Origin: Cryptomeria japonica | Lineage: Eukaryota > Streptophyta > Pinopsida > Cupressales > Cupressaceae | Length of the DNA: 64,000 bases | NCBI RefSeq assembly: GCF_030272615.1 | Contig: NC_081406.1 | Span: 265,765,192-265,829,191 of the forward strand | Direction: 5' to 3' | Position numbers and translations under genes: made by a program | The notes under the pieces: generated by a model | What the model was told of the DNA's origin: nothing | The model's database searches: none | Seen by the model: the letters and a program-made list of their open reading frames with translations, nothing else | Shown: piece after piece, positions 10,622 through 22,369 of the stretch | Position numbering within the stretch: position 1 is the first letter of the stretch | How the letters are laid out: each line of letters opens with the position of its first letter

Positions 10622-11551
10622 CATAATGCATCAATTTAGGACTAGTTTCCTTTATTTTTAAAACATTTCTCATAGTTATGCAAAGACTTCAGGACATCTG
10701 TCCCAAAATACTTCTTGTTGGTTTTGTAACTGTTTTACCTAGGAGTGGTCGAGTTTTCAGGGAGACCTCCCCCATTTAGACTATAAATTAAGTAAAACAG
10801 ATGGTAGAAGGGTTAGATTTTAGTAACTAATTTTGTGAGCTTCGACTCAAATTTTTGCTTTGGCATTTTTTGTTTTTAATCAAAGGAAGAATCAGATGGT
10901 TGAGATCTGTTATGGAAAAAGATTGGCAGATGTATTTTTGTGTCATTGTTGCATAAGGATATATATATGAAATCTGATCGTATTGTTTTTGGGGAGAAGG
11001 AAGATCTGTGTATTTTGAATCCGAATAGATAACATGTCTTTGCATATGTTCATCTGATCAAGTAACAGTAATTGATCATTTCATTACAGTATTTCATTCT
11101 TCCTCTGATGTTCTTTCCTTTGAATGTGTTGTTTACTCTAGAAAATATTCATGATTGAGGGCGGATTTATTTTCCTTGAATCTGTTCGTCTTTTGTTAAT
11201 TTAGGTAGAGAAAGTATATTGAACTTTGTTTCAGTTGCTGTTGTTGCATGCATTGAAAAATTAAGAAAAATAACTTACATTGTTTGTGAGACATGTGGAA
11301 AATTTCAGCCTTTCATCCAAGAATGAAATAGGCGGCCTTACACGCTTTCTGGTTAAAAGCTTTCATTCAGATAAAAACAAAACACATTCCATGAAAAACC
11401 AAGATAGGGAGCTGTACCTAAGCAAAAATTCAGAGGGAAGTGATTTGAACAACACTTACCCAACTGTTCAGTGAATCATTTGTTCTTAGAATAAGGTAAC
11501 AGAGTTTAAGATTAATCATTTAAAAATAAAGAGCAAATCTATTCACTAACA
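10622..11551 (+). other. 3' noncoding part of element E
   Basis: This AT-rich stretch lies between the end of ORF-X and the right edge of E. It has no coding potential I can support. A purine run GGGGAGAAGGAAGA near 10990 resembles a polypurine tract, but the bases after it do not start with TG and do not match the left end of E. Confidence 0.5.
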
Positions 11552-11556
11552 ATCTG

Positions 11557-11953
11557 CAATGTTAAATATAGGTGAAATACTCAAACTATCCGCTAAGTCC
11601 ACTTCATATGCATTTCCAGAACTAAACTTCCTCAAGATCTTACAAGGTCCAAATTTCCTCATCTGCAACTTGTTATAGGTTCCAACCGGAAATCTCTCTT
11701 TTCTTAGATATACCATCACTTCATTGCCAACTTCAAATTCCTTATGTCTCCTCTTCTTATCTACTTTCTCCTTATACTTGTTGTTCATATCCCCCAAATG
11801 TTGTTTAACCTGAATATGTAAGTTCTTCATATAATATGCAAATTCTTTTGCTTCTGCACTCCTCTTATCTGCATCACTGATGTCTCTCAATTTTGATATA
11901 CCTCAAGGGTGTGCTCTGGTAACAATCTCAAAAGGTGTTCTTCTGATACTCCT
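11557..11953 (-). pseudogene. G integrase C-terminal segment
   Basis: The minus-strand frame reads RRTPFEIV, then the linker and C-terminal integrase region with [54 protein letters not shown] and ISPIFNIAD. These are standard signatures of the Ty3/gypsy integrase end. One TGA replaces an Arg codon (before GISKLRD). The left edge continues into the chromodomain beyond insertion E, and the right edge continues the integrase core beyond insertion B. Confidence 0.85.
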
Positions 11954-13099
11954 TGAGGAATACTAAGAGGGGGGGGGGGGGGGGTGAATTAGTATGCCCA
12001 AAAACTTAACCAAACTCTTAAGCAATTTTTCTCTAGATCAATATAGTAGTTTAAACAACAAGCCGGTTAAAACATAAACAAGTCAAATAGAAAATATAGC
12101 ATTCACCCACAAAAGCACAATCACCATAACACAAGATATTTTGACGTGGAAACCCAAATGGGAAAAACCATGGTGAGTAAAACTCACAAGTCAACTATCT
12201 GTAGAATAGTAACCAGACCGGTTAAGACCTTACAATGTTCTTCACCAGAACAGATACTGTTAGGAATCCAGATATCTGTTAGGAGATAAGTCCTATTAAA
12301 GGATTTCAGATCTACAACTGTGAACCACCTTGTTAGAGGATTTACAAAAGGCTTGACTGGGCCTACCCGGTTAAGGGTTTCAGACTTGTCGAGGAGATTA
12401 GTAATCAATAAGTGGATGATCTAGACAATAACACAAAATGCTTGATTAGATCCTTGACAACTCTCTGTTAATGCATTGTAGCATTACTTCAGTCTTCTAT
12501 CCTTTTCATGTTTTATTTCTATCGCATGATGCTTCTATATCAACTTCACTCCTTCAACATACATACACACATACATTCATTACTATAAAACCCTAGACAT
12601 GATGTCCTAAAATAGGAAGTTGATTTCATGTTGGTCCACTGAGATTGGATTACAATTTCCTAGGTTCAAAGCATCTAGACACATTTGGTAACACGAAACA
12701 GAAGCACCGCCAAAGTGTCAGTGGATGATAACTCATCACACTCTACAATTTTACCGGTTAAACATAGTATATTGATTACCGATAAACAAACACTGGTAAA
12801 CTGGAACATAGTGTTTCGATCAAAAAGATTGACTGCTGCTAGGGGTCCTCATTCTGCTTGAGGTCTTCATACCGCTTGATGTCTTCATACTGCTTGAGGT
12901 CTTCAATCATGCTTTGACTGGTAAGCATTTTCTGCAAAACACCAATAGTCTTCTACAAACAAAGACTATTCATTCAATGACATATAATACTGGTGTGAAC
13001 AATACAACACATATTACCAGTAAAGAATAACTCATACATAAAATAAGTATGTGTCCATCAATGACAATCACAACTAAACATCATCAAAATACCAACAAT
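11954..13099 (-). repeat. 3' LTR of element B, with a G16 run
   Basis: On the plus strand it runs from TGAGGAATACTAAGAGG to ATACCAACA. G16 at 11969-11984 is an expanded form of the C-rich LTR-end motif (AATTCACCCCCC read on the minus strand). The GGGAAAAACC motif near 12161 is the complement of the conserved TTTTTCCC signal. It aligns with 18442-19595. Confidence 0.85.
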
Positions 13100-13345
13100 C
13101 TCCCCCTTTGGCATTGATGGCAACACTTAGGAAAATTTGACATCTAAGTGCTTACAAAAACAAAAATGATGCCATAATCAAAATTGCTCCCCCTAAGCAT
13201 ATACACTACTCCCTTTGCCAAAATTATAAATATTTACAAATTCAATGCTACCCCCCATAAAATTTTCATGAATACTACTCCCCCTTTTGCCAACAATGAC
13301 AAAGTAATACAAAACATAGTGGTTTTACCACTCCCCTGAGTTACC
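13100..13345 (-). promoter_or_regulatory. Polypurine tract cluster of element B
   Basis: On the plus strand TCTCCCCCTTTGGCATTG is directly next to the LTR at 13101. Related pyrimidine blocks follow near 13187 (TGCTCCCCCTAAG), 13212, 13251, 13278 (ACTCCCCCTTTTGCC) and 13331 (CTCCCCTGAG). Read on the minus strand these are repeated AGGGGGAG tracts associated with 'catcaatgccaaa', as in A, C and D. Confidence 0.65.
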
Positions 13346-13541
13346 AAAATCATATCGCATAACATAAAAACAGAGGATATGTTTATGACAATAAAGAGTA
13401 AAACTTTTCAAAAATAGTTTTAAAGTTTTTTAGGAAATCCTTCATTTCTGTGGACCAGGTATCTAGGAGTGAGGCAACAATTTTACTCTGAGTATTCATC
13501 TAGAAAGCTAACTCCTCCATGGCATCGATGGTGCTCAATTT

Positions 13542-16500
13542 CTATGTAACAATAATAGCCTCCATGTTCAGAAAACACTTTTGAAGAACCTGCAACTTTG
13601 GCAATAAAAGCAACCGGAGCTCCTGCAGATCTTGTGTCTGCTTGCAGATCTCCAATTCAATCTGCTGCTGGTGAGTGTGAATAGTCTGTCCATACATTGT
13701 GAAGGAATCACATGGCAATTTGAAATTGCCTATGTACTGCTTTAACTTCGATTGGAGTTGACTCTTTTTCTTCAAAGCATCATCACAGAATATATATGGC
13801 TGACAGATTTTGCTCAACAGTATATGGCCTTCAGCTATTGCCAAACATATATCATCCCTCTGGTGGATAGACTTGTCTTTGTCTTCATTAAATTGTTTCA
13901 CCAGTGCAACTTTGAGTGCCTTTTCATGATTTTTCTTACAGTGGCCTAGGCAACATCTTCCAAACATTGTACTTGATCATCCACTACTGTGCAAAGAAGT
14001 TTTAACTTGGCCAGCGAGGAATCAGTAATGGGAAGGTTAGTACTGGGGATTAGATTGGAAAGAGTGTCAACAACAAATTGAATGACATCCAGTTCTTTCT
14101 TTTTCCACAGTTCTTCCAATCTATCCTAAGCTAGTTGAATGCTCCTCAGTAGCTCATTTTCATCAACCGATTGAGTAAGACAGACAAGAGTCAAATCAAT
14201 GTGACCGGTGGGATCAACCTTCTTAGCTTGATCTCCGGTTGCCTTAGGAGTCTATCCTCCTTCCTTTGCCTTGATCTCCTCTTATCTTTTCTTCTCCTGT
14301 TCTGCTTTTTCCTGGGCTTCCTTGGCGACCTTCTCTTTCTCCTCTTCCACTCTCTTCTTCTCTTTTTCCTCTCTTGTTCCTTCTTCTACTCTTCTTGCTT
14401 CTTCCTTTCTTCTTCCTTCTTCTTCTCTTCTTCCTTCTTCCTCTCTTCTTCCTTCTTCTTCTCTTCTTCTTTCTCCGCTCTCTCTTTCTCGTCTTGCTTT
14501 CTCTGCTTGCTCTTTTTCTGACTTTTCCTTCTCCGCTTTCTCTTTTACCTATTTCTCTTTCTCCTGTTTCTCTTTTGTCGCTTTCTCATCTTTTTATTTC
14601 TCCACTCTCTCCTCTTCAGCTTTCTCCTTCTCTAGAGTGGTGTCCTCAACATCTAGTGCATCAACATCAATGGGATCATTTTGTTCAGTTACTCTCTCCT
14701 CCTGATTATCAAAGGTTTCATCCGGTTTGGATGTAGATAGGTCAGGCTCTTGCTCAGCTTGCCAATTGGCTTTAGATAACTTCTGTATTTTGACAGCTGC
14801 TTTAACTTGTAGATGGGTGTCTTTTTCCACTTTAGATGTTTTGCCTCCAAGTAGTTGAAGTCTTCTTTTTTGCATGAAAAAGATGCATTTGTACCAATTA
14901 AAAATCTCAAACAATTCTGAATTAGAGGCATTAAGAAAATATTGGGCAAAAATTTCTTCCCTAATTTCTTGCTCCTTTTCAATGACAATGCACCATTTAT
15001 TATCCAAATAATCATACAAAGAATTAGGAACAACAAGTTTAATGTCAATCAGAGATCGATCATTATCACACAAATATTTAATGACCTCTAGCTCTACTTC
15101 TTCTTTTTCACTATCGCTAAGATCATCAAAATAATCTTTTAGATTGTCAAGAACTTTCCTTTTAACATTCTTCATAATCCTTTGAAAATGTGTCATAGGC
15201 TAGTAAGAAGCAACATGTATATATATCGGTGCAGAGGTTGCAGGTACATTACCGGTTGTCTTCGTCTTCTTACTCGGTTGCCTTGTCTTCTTCATTTCTA
15301 CCTCTGGTTCAGTGTCTTCTGAATCCGGTGTGTTATTCCTAATTTTTCTCTTCCTTTCAAATACCTTTGGCGAAATGACCTCCGGTTTCTTTTTGGCTGG
15401 TGACCTCTTGGTCACTTTAGGACTAGTAGTAGATGTAACTGGTGCCAATGCTGATGGCACAACTTTCCTCTTCTTTTTCTTTGGTACTTCAATAGATTTG
15501 ATCCTCTGAGTAAGTACCGGTCCTCTTATTCTTTGGATCCAATGGTGAAGCAAGTAGGCTAAAGACATACCCTGTGAGTATATCATTTACCACTTCACAG
15601 CCCATAGGCTCAACTTCATCTTCTCTAGGCTCAACCGCTTCCATTATGCAGTGATCCACTTTGATTGTGAAACAAATATCATCTTCATACTTTTTAATCA
15701 AATCACCTGATATTCTCATTCTCTGGTTCATCTTCAGTCTGGACTCATCAAAATACCTGTTCAGAGTCTCTAGATAAGAAGATCCCACTGCTTGCAGACT
15801 CTTCTTTATTTGTCTTGAAACTGGTAGGTTAGTTGACCATTGAACATCACTGACTCTTGGAAAATACCCTTGAAAATAGAAAAACAAACTGACAAGCAGT
15901 TGACCGAACTTAAACCTCAGTGTCTTGCCCTCTTTGATGGACTTTAGATTTTCCATGAGTTGTTTTTGCATGCAGGTACATAAGTCATATTCTACATATT
16001 CCTTGATCATCCTCTAAGCAGCATGCACTGCAGCTGTAGGAACATAATTCATTCTACTAGAATAGAATACTCTATACCCGATCACCATGCACGCATACTT
16101 CACCAAGTCATCTTTTATGGTGTTTATAGTCATTTTCCGTTGGTCGCTCACAGAACCGGTGAGCTATGTCACTTTGGTTTTGGTGATCTTGCAAAGAACA
16201 GGGACTTCTCAAACATTGCAGAAACTGGTCATGGCATGGATTGCCTCCGGCATAATATCATGGGTTTGCTCAGGATGCATCTTGTCACCATGAACCCTAC
16301 TTAGAATGATCCTTATGTGATCTTCTGTGAATTCCTCGAGAAAATATACTGCATTGTGGAATTTCTTCTTCTCGGTCATGTTGTACTCTGGTTTAATCTT
16401 CTTATCATCTCCACATAATAAACTCAACTAGGAGTGAGTCACTAGAGACCCTAGGTCTTCCAGTTTGCAATCAATGTATCCTGAAACATCCCCTACGACA

Positions 16501-16613
16501 ATGACTCCAATAGGAATTTGAGATAGGGAATTATATTTCACCTTCTTCCTAAGAATCTCAGATGACTCCTTAGGTTTGGTAGAACTAGAAGGGATTTTGG
16601 ATGTAGAAACCAT
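13542..16613 (-). pseudogene. B ORF2: unrecognised two-ORF-family protein, broken
   Basis: The chosen start is the ATG at 16613. The N-terminal domain shows HIRIILSRVHGD, a MVIGYRV segment, YDLC...LMENLKSIKEG, FKFGQLLVSLFFYF and MEAVEPRED, all collinear with ORF2 of A and C. A basic linker follows (KKKKRKV, SPAKKK), then a Glu/Asp-rich helical part, a very Lys/Glu-rich stretch, and a C-terminal helical piece ending at 13542. Stops lie near 16428, 16207 and 16018, and there are frameshifts near 15500-15590. It is not Gag, protease, integrase or RT. The basic clusters could direct nuclear import or nucleic-acid binding (inference). Confidence 0.65.
14275..14600 (-). repeat. Polypyrimidine tract encoding a Lys/Glu-rich coil in B ORF2
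   Basis: The plus strand is almost pure CTTCTT/TTCCTT for about 330 bases. Read on the minus strand in the ORF2 frame it gives long runs of KEE, EKEK and KKEE. Such a stretch would be a single charged helix or coiled coil. Replication slippage probably expanded it, since A and C lack an equally long run. Confidence 0.7.
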
Positions 16614-17094
16614 GACTAAATAGTTTTGAATGACAAGAGTGTTTCGACGACGAATACCTTTTCACTCCGAACTAGGGTTCACCAATGTCGAATTCGAACT
16701 AGGGTTCGTCGATGTCAAACACAACACACTTCTCCAAAAGCTTGTTTTACCACTCTGCCCTCCACTCTGGATAGCTTGAAATGTCTGCTGAATCTTGCGC
16801 AAGATTTCTTCCTTGATTCTTACGAACGCAAGATGAATCGCTCTTGTTGTGCTGCTCAAGATAGAAAAATTCTTCTTTGAAAATAGGTAAGTAAAAATGA
16901 GGACAAAAGTCACTTTTAAGCATGCTCCTACCTACCATAATAAATGCATCATCGATAGGGTACAAAACCTAACTTTACCACTTTATTTCTTTTGTCGGAT
17001 GATAGGTAACCGATACCGATAAAACACTTTACCGATACACACTAGGGGTCCAAAACATTGTTACCGATATGTTCCCCCTTAAGCTTTTCAAAGC
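16614..17094 (-). promoter_or_regulatory. Spacer between ORF1 and ORF2 of B
   Basis: These 480 bases hold no ORF. On the minus strand the half nearest ORF2 is relatively CG-rich, with GAGCGATTC and TTGCGTTCG words and AACCCTAGTTCG twice, and an AGGTATTCG lies shortly before the ORF2 start. The A and C spacers have matching GAGCG words and an AGGTATTT in the same place. It could be a promoter and 5' untranslated region for ORF2 (inference). Confidence 0.4.
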
Positions 17095-18391
17095 TCAATT
17101 TGTCGGTTCAGGGGTCTTCACACTGGGTGCAAAAACTAGTACATCTTGTGGCGCCTCTTCAGATTTCTTTTTCCAGGTTTTATCCATATCGACCTAAACG
17201 GTTTCAACATCAACCTTTCCTTCTGATTCGAGCGATATGTCTCCCAATGGATTCTTTTTCAGTCTGCATGTTCTGGCAATATGTCCTGGTTTGTGACAAT
17301 GATAGCATACCATACCAGGTGCTCTCCATGGTCTGGTGTTCACATTTCCATTCTTCCTCTTGCATGTTGCAGTAGTGTGACCGCTACCACGACAGAGAAA
17401 ATAGGTTGCTCTCCAACCGGTTGATGCTTCATAACCATTTGACTGATGGTCATAGGTTCTATACTAGTTCGGGTTCCGGTTCATAGGAGGTTCTTGGACA
17501 ATCCCTCTTGGTCTCGATGCATAGACTCCAGGGTTATTCATACCTATCCTGCACTCAAAATATCTATACACAAACTTGTTGCATGCATAACAATGACCAT
17601 TAAATCTACCAGTTCTAGCCTTGTGGTTATGCACATTGTTTTGCATGTAAGGGAAATTGTTATAAGCCTTGCTCCTACATACATTGGTAGTATGTCCTTC
17701 CTTAAGACAGTTAAAGCATATAGGTTTGAAATTTTGCTTACCTTTGCTTCGGTTGATCTTAGGTGCCAATTGCTCCTTTGGTGCACCAATCTTGGTTCCA
17801 GAGGTTTCACCTTCCTCATATGCATAGAAACCAAGTCCAGAGGTATCCTTTGATGGCTTCATTGTTTTTAGCTTTTGGTCCAACTTCACAGCACTTCGGT
17901 TGAATTTTGCAAGTATCTCCTTTGTCTCAGCAAGTTCCTTGGAAAGAGCATCATTGGTTTTCATCAAGGTTTCATTATGAGAAATGGATGCATTGAGGCC
18001 TGCTTGCATTTCTTCTTTCTCTTCCTTACCCTCTTGCAGATAAGTGGTAATGGTACCAATTTCTTGCTTTAACTTAAAGATCTCACGCTCCTTGTCCTTC
18101 ACTAGATCTTCAACTTTTCTTTTGTTTTCTAGCTCCCAACTCGTTCTGATAGTCAGTCCTTCCAGCTCCCTCCTTAGGTTAGTTTTGTACTCATTCAGTT
18201 TCTCCACTTCTTGGACTAGGGCATCCATGTCCACTTCATCAGAAGAGCTATTTTTCAGTGATTTTCATCATTTTCTCAGCAAGCTCTCTTCTTTTGGCTA
18301 AAGAGGCTTTATATTTGATCTTCAGTTCATCATAGGCTCTTTCAGATTCAACCAAATGGTGAGTGAGTTCCCTCATGTTGTGTTCCCCCAT
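17095..18391 (-). pseudogene. B ORF1: coiled-coil plus CCHC zinc-knuckle protein, broken
   Basis: It starts at the ATG at 18391. The N-terminal half is a long heptad-rich coil (Glu/Lys/Leu). The C-terminal half has four CCHC knuckles: CFNCLKEGHTTNVC intact; a second with His replaced by Tyr; a third missing its first Cys; and CYHCHKPGHIARTC intact. A frameshift lies near 18240, a TAG at about 17464 and a TAG near 17195. Such proteins resemble the RNA-binding half of Gag. I see no UBN2-type capsid domain, which is unlike ordinary copia Gag. Confidence 0.75.
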
Positions 18392-18426
18392 ATCTTCTTT
18401 AAAGTGGTTAGACTTAGAGAAATTTT

Positions 18427-18439
18427 GGCTCTCATACCA
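18427..18439 (-). promoter_or_regulatory. Primer binding site of element B
   Basis: The minus strand reads TGGTATGAGAGCC, two bases after the 5' LTR. It differs by one base from TGGTATCAGAGCC, the usual complement of the initiator-Met tRNA 3' end, and marks the element as reverse-transcribed on the minus strand. Confidence 0.8.
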
Positions 18440-18441
18440 AT

Positions 18442-19595
18442 TGATGAATACTAAGAGGGGGGAGGGGTGAATTAGTATGCCCAAAAACTTAACCAAACTC
18501 TTAAGCAATTTTACTGTAGACGAGTATAGTAGCTTAAACAACAAACCAGTTAAAACATAAACAAGCCAAATAGAAAATAGAGCATTCACCCACATAAGCA
18601 CAATCACCATAACACAAGATATTTTGACATGGAAACCCAAATGGGAAAAACCACTGAGAGTAAAACTCACAAGTCAACTATCTGCAGAATAGTAACCAAA
18701 CCAGTTAAGGCCTTACAATGTTCTTCATCAGAACAGATCCTGTTAGGAATCTAGATCTCTATTAGGAGATAAGTCATATTAAAGACTACCCTGTTTAAGG
18801 ATTTCAGATCCACAACTGTGAACCACCTTGTTAGAGGATTTACAAAAGGCTTGATTGGGCCTACCCGGTTAAGGATTTCAGACTTGTCGAAGAGATTAGT
18901 AATCAACAAGTGAATGATCTAGACAATAGCATAGAATGCTTGATTAGATCCTTGACAACTCTCTATTAATGTATTGCAACATTACTTCAGTCTTCTATCC
19001 TTTTCATGTTTTATCTCTATTGCACAATGCTTCTATATCAACTTCACTCCTTCAACATACATACACACATACATTCATTACTATAAAACCATAGACATAA
19101 TCTCCTTAAATAGGAATTTGATTTCATGTCGGTCCAATGAGATTGGATTACAATTTCCTAGGTTCAAAGCATCTAGACACATTTGGTAACACGACACAGA
19201 AGCACCAGCAAAGTGTCGGTGGATGATAACTCATCACACTCTACAATTTTACCGGTTAAACACAGTATACCGATTACCAATAAATAAAGACTGGTAAATT
19301 GGAACATAGTATTCTGATTAAAAATATTGACTATTGCTAGGGGTCCTCCTTCTGCTTGAGGTCTTCATACCACTTGATTTCTTCATATCGATTGAGGTCT
19401 TCAGTCATGCTTTGATTGGTAAGCATTTTTTGCAAAACACCGATAGTCTTCTATAAACAAAGACTATTAATTAAATGGCATATAATACCGGTGTAAACAA
19501 TACAACACATATTACTGGTGGAGAATAACTCATTCATAAAATAAGTGTGTGTCCATCAATGATAATCACAACTAAACATCATCAAAATACCAACA
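18442..19595 (-). repeat. 5' LTR of element B
   Basis: On the plus strand it runs from TGATGAATACTAAGAGG to ATACCAACA. It matches 11954-13099 along its length and includes the same ACATACATACACACATACATTC stretch in two parts near 19055-19075. It ends against the G integrase core. Confidence 0.85.
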
Positions 19596-21507
19596 ATTTC
19601 ACTGAATTATTGTAGGCAAACTTTTCTTGTGCAAGAATCAAATCCCAACTTCCGGTTTTCTCTCCAACTAAGCATCTCAACAAATTTCCCAAGCTCCTAT
19701 TTACTACTTTTGTTTGTCCATTAGTCTGTGGGTGAAAAGTAGAACTAAATTTCAAATCTGTATTCATCTTCTTCCAAAGTGCTCTCCAAAAATAACCAGC
19801 AAACCTAGTAACTCTATCTGAAACTATGCTCTTAGGTAATCCATGCAATCTCACTACCTCCTTGAAAAATAAGTCAGCTATATGCACTGCATCTGATGTC
19901 TTCTTACAAGGTATGAAATGAACCATCTTCAAGATCTATCCACTACCACAAATATAGAATCATTCCCTCTTTGTGTCTTAGGCAATCCTAGTATGAAATC
20001 CATGCTATACCCTCCCAAGGTCTTTCTAGTACTATCAAAGGTGTATACAATCCCACATTCTGACTAGTTTTTGCAACTTGACAAATTCTACAACTCTGCA
20101 CAAATTTTCTAACATCCTTATGAATCTGAGGCCAAAAGTAATTTTCACTTACCAATGCTACTGTTTTGTCAACATAAAAGTGTTCGACTAATCCTCCACT
20201 ATGCTTCTCCTTTATCAAATTCTCCCTCATAGAACTCTTAGGTATACACAACTAAACTCCTCTAAACAACATCCCACCCTGAATGAAATAATCTAACCAC
20301 TAACTTCTATCTACCATAATCGATTCTCTACATGATTTCCAAGGTTCTGCAAAATATGGGTCATCATCATATAAGGTCTTGAATTTTTCAAATCTAATAC
20401 GGTCACTCTCATCTTTGTCAGAAAATTCCTCCTACTTAGTGCATCAACAACTTTGTTTGACTTTCCACTCCTATGCTTCAACACAAAGATGCAACTCTGT
20501 AAGAACTCTACCCATCTCAGATTTCTTTGATTCAACTTATTCTGATTGTTTAAATACTGTAAGGCTTTATTGTTGGTATACACCACAAATTCATTAGGCA
20601 ATAGGTAATGTCTCCACTTCTTCAAGGCTTGAACTATGGCTCAAAATTCCTGATCATACACTGAATATCTCCTCCTGGCATCATTCAACTTCTCATTGAA
20701 ATAGGCTACTTCTCTCCCTTCTTGACTCACGACTGCTCCAATTGCATTCCCACTTGCATCACAATCCACTTGAAATACTTTGTTGAAATCTGGTTAAGAT
20801 AACATAGGCTGCTCAGTCACTTTTTGCTTCAGCAATTTGAAACTTTTATTTTCTCAGGTGGTTAACTTGAATTTTTTCCTATCTCCTCTCATTGTCTCAG
20901 TTATAGGACTACAAAATGAATTGAAATTTCTAATGAACTTCTGGTAGAAACTAGCCAATCCATGAAATGATCTTACCTCTCCAATGCTTTCTGGTGTAGG
21001 CCATTCAACAATTGCTTTCACCTTCTCAAGGTTCATCTTCAATCCATCTGCAGATATCACAAATCCCAAATAGACTAGCTCTTCCTTTATGAAGGTGCAC
21101 TTCGTAAGGTTTATCAACAAATTTTCTTCCCTTAACCTCTACAAAACTTGTCTTATTTGCAACAAATGCTCCTCTTTTGTCTGACTGAAAATCATAATGT
21201 CATCCAAATATACAATAGCAAACTTACCCAAGAATTTCTTCAATACCTCATTCATCAATCTCATGAAAATAATCGGTGCATTGGTCCACCCAAAAGGCAT
21301 CACCAACCATTCATACAATCCTTCATTTGTCTTGAATGTTGTCTTGCACTCGTCTCCTTCTTTGATTCTGATACGATGATATCCACTCTTCAAGTCTATC
21401 TTTTTGTAGTATTTAGCTCCACTCAAACAATCCATTATGTCATCCATCCTAGGTAAAGGAAATCGATACTTCACTATGATTTTTTTTATTGCTCTAGAAT
21501 CGGTACA
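19596..21507 (-). pseudogene. G RT (C-terminal part), RNase H and integrase core
   Basis: On the minus strand the frame enters at TDSRAIKK and gives RT with [17 protein letters not shown] and the catalytic YLDD near 21216. RNase H follows with DCDASGN and YSVYDQEF, then the H2C2 zinc-binding motif (EKHSGGLVEH and CRICQ near 20075-20215), then the integrase core with IVSDR and FHPQTNGQT. Stops are present, for example at 21139, 20854 and 20808. Two catalytic residues look lost: RNase H YTNNKAL has Asn where Asp is expected, and the integrase DGQTE Glu is Lys. The edges are cut by A (right) and B (left). Confidence 0.9.
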
Positions 21508-21512
21508 CATCT

Positions 21513-22298
21513 TGTTGGCAAATGCACACTCTAATGAGAAATTGTAGGTGATTGAAGGTATTGTCATTGATGGCAACCTTACAATCATATGATACTGGCA
21601 GGCACCAACACCAACAAACTCTACACCGACATACAGTTCACCGACACTGAAAAGAAAGATTATCGACACCTTGGTCGACAAGAATTTTGTTTAATTATAT
21701 TTTGTATTTAATTGTAAAATCCTTTTGTAAGCCAACATGGCGGATTGTAATAAGACTCATATAAGTATGAGATCTTGTAGATCGTTGAGGATAAGTATGT
21801 ATGGTTAGATTATTGCAGACCTAATGTGCGAATCGTAAGGCAGATTTTGGATAAGGGTTTATGATTATTGTAGAGCTTAAAATGGTACTGAACCTGGCAT
21901 AGCAGATGCTGATCTAAAGCAGTACATGACATTGAATTTGTATAATCCATTTTTGTAAGTCAGTGAGACTTCTTTTTTAACTGAGCAGTGAGCTCTAGGC
22001 ACTTGGCCTTCCTACATGTGTAGGCCCCTATTGTAACAGTAATATTCTCTTTTTGGCCAGTAAGCGAATATTGTGGGTCACAAATCCCACCGAGGTTTTT
22101 CCCACACCGGGTTTCCTCATTAAAACATTGTGTTATGGTGTGTCTTTCATGTTGCGCTTATTGTTCTTATTTGCTACATTAATTTTAGTTTACCGGTACA
22201 CAGTTTTGGTATGCTTTTCATATAATAAGTTCATAAAATTCTTTAACTGGTCAGATACTGATTCACCCCACCTCTCAGTATCTTTGGGAATCCTAACA
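21513..22298 (+). repeat. 5' LTR of element A
   Basis: It starts TGTTGGCAAATGC and ends AATCCTAACA, 786 bases. It includes GAGGTTTTTCCCACACCGG near 22090 and GATTCACCCCACCTCTCAG near 22260, the motifs shared by the copia-type LTRs of this window. Confidence 0.9.
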
Positions 22299-22300
22299 AT

Positions 22301-22316
22301 TGGTATCAAATCTTGG
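22301..22316 (+). promoter_or_regulatory. Primer binding site of element A
   Basis: TGGTATCAAATCTTGG resembles the initiator-Met tRNA primer site TGGTATCAGAGC, with two changes. It lies two bases after the 5' LTR, as in element C. Confidence 0.75.
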
Positions 22317-22369
22317 TCCTCTATTTTCAAAATCCTAACAACTTGAGGAAGATTCTGACACCGATAGAG

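Larger units (their letters stand above)
5340..11551 (+). mobile_element. Element E: 6.2-kb insertion carrying one long ORF, no visible LTRs
   Basis: The insertion is bounded by ATCTG on both sides (5335-5339 and 11552-11556) and starts TGTTAC and ends CTAACA. TG...CA ends with a 5-base duplication are what a retroviral-type integrase produces. I could not find a direct repeat of the first few hundred bases near the right end, a primer site, or long inverted repeats beyond TGTTA/TAACA. It contains solo LTR P and an ORF-X pseudogene. Removing P leaves about 5.0 kb. The class of element is unresolved. Confidence 0.75.
11954..19595 (-). mobile_element. Element B: full-length two-ORF non-autonomous LTR retrotransposon
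   Basis: LTRs of about 1.15 kb (11954-13099 and 18442-19595) flank ORF1 and ORF2 on the minus strand. The primer site TGGTATGAGAGCC follows the 5' LTR, and a chain of polypurine tracts precedes the 3' LTR. It interrupts the integrase of G between the catalytic core and the C-terminal segment. The flanking 5 bases (CTCCT and ATTTC on the plus strand) do not match, so either the ends have mutated or my edges are off by a few bases. No pol genes are present. Confidence 0.85.

Noticed and set aside
10990-11003. Purine run as a polypurine tract for an LTR of E
   Set aside because: The following bases do not begin with TG and do not match the left end of E.
14171-14736. Plus-strand ORFs very rich in Ser, Leu and Phe, resembling membrane proteins
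   Set aside because: They are antisense shadows of the Lys/Glu-rich stretch of B ORF2 on the minus strand.
22053-22346. A 97-codon ORF with hydrophobic segments, repeated at 27984
   Set aside because: It lies in the LTR of element A and recurs because the LTR is duplicated; there is no independent support for coding.
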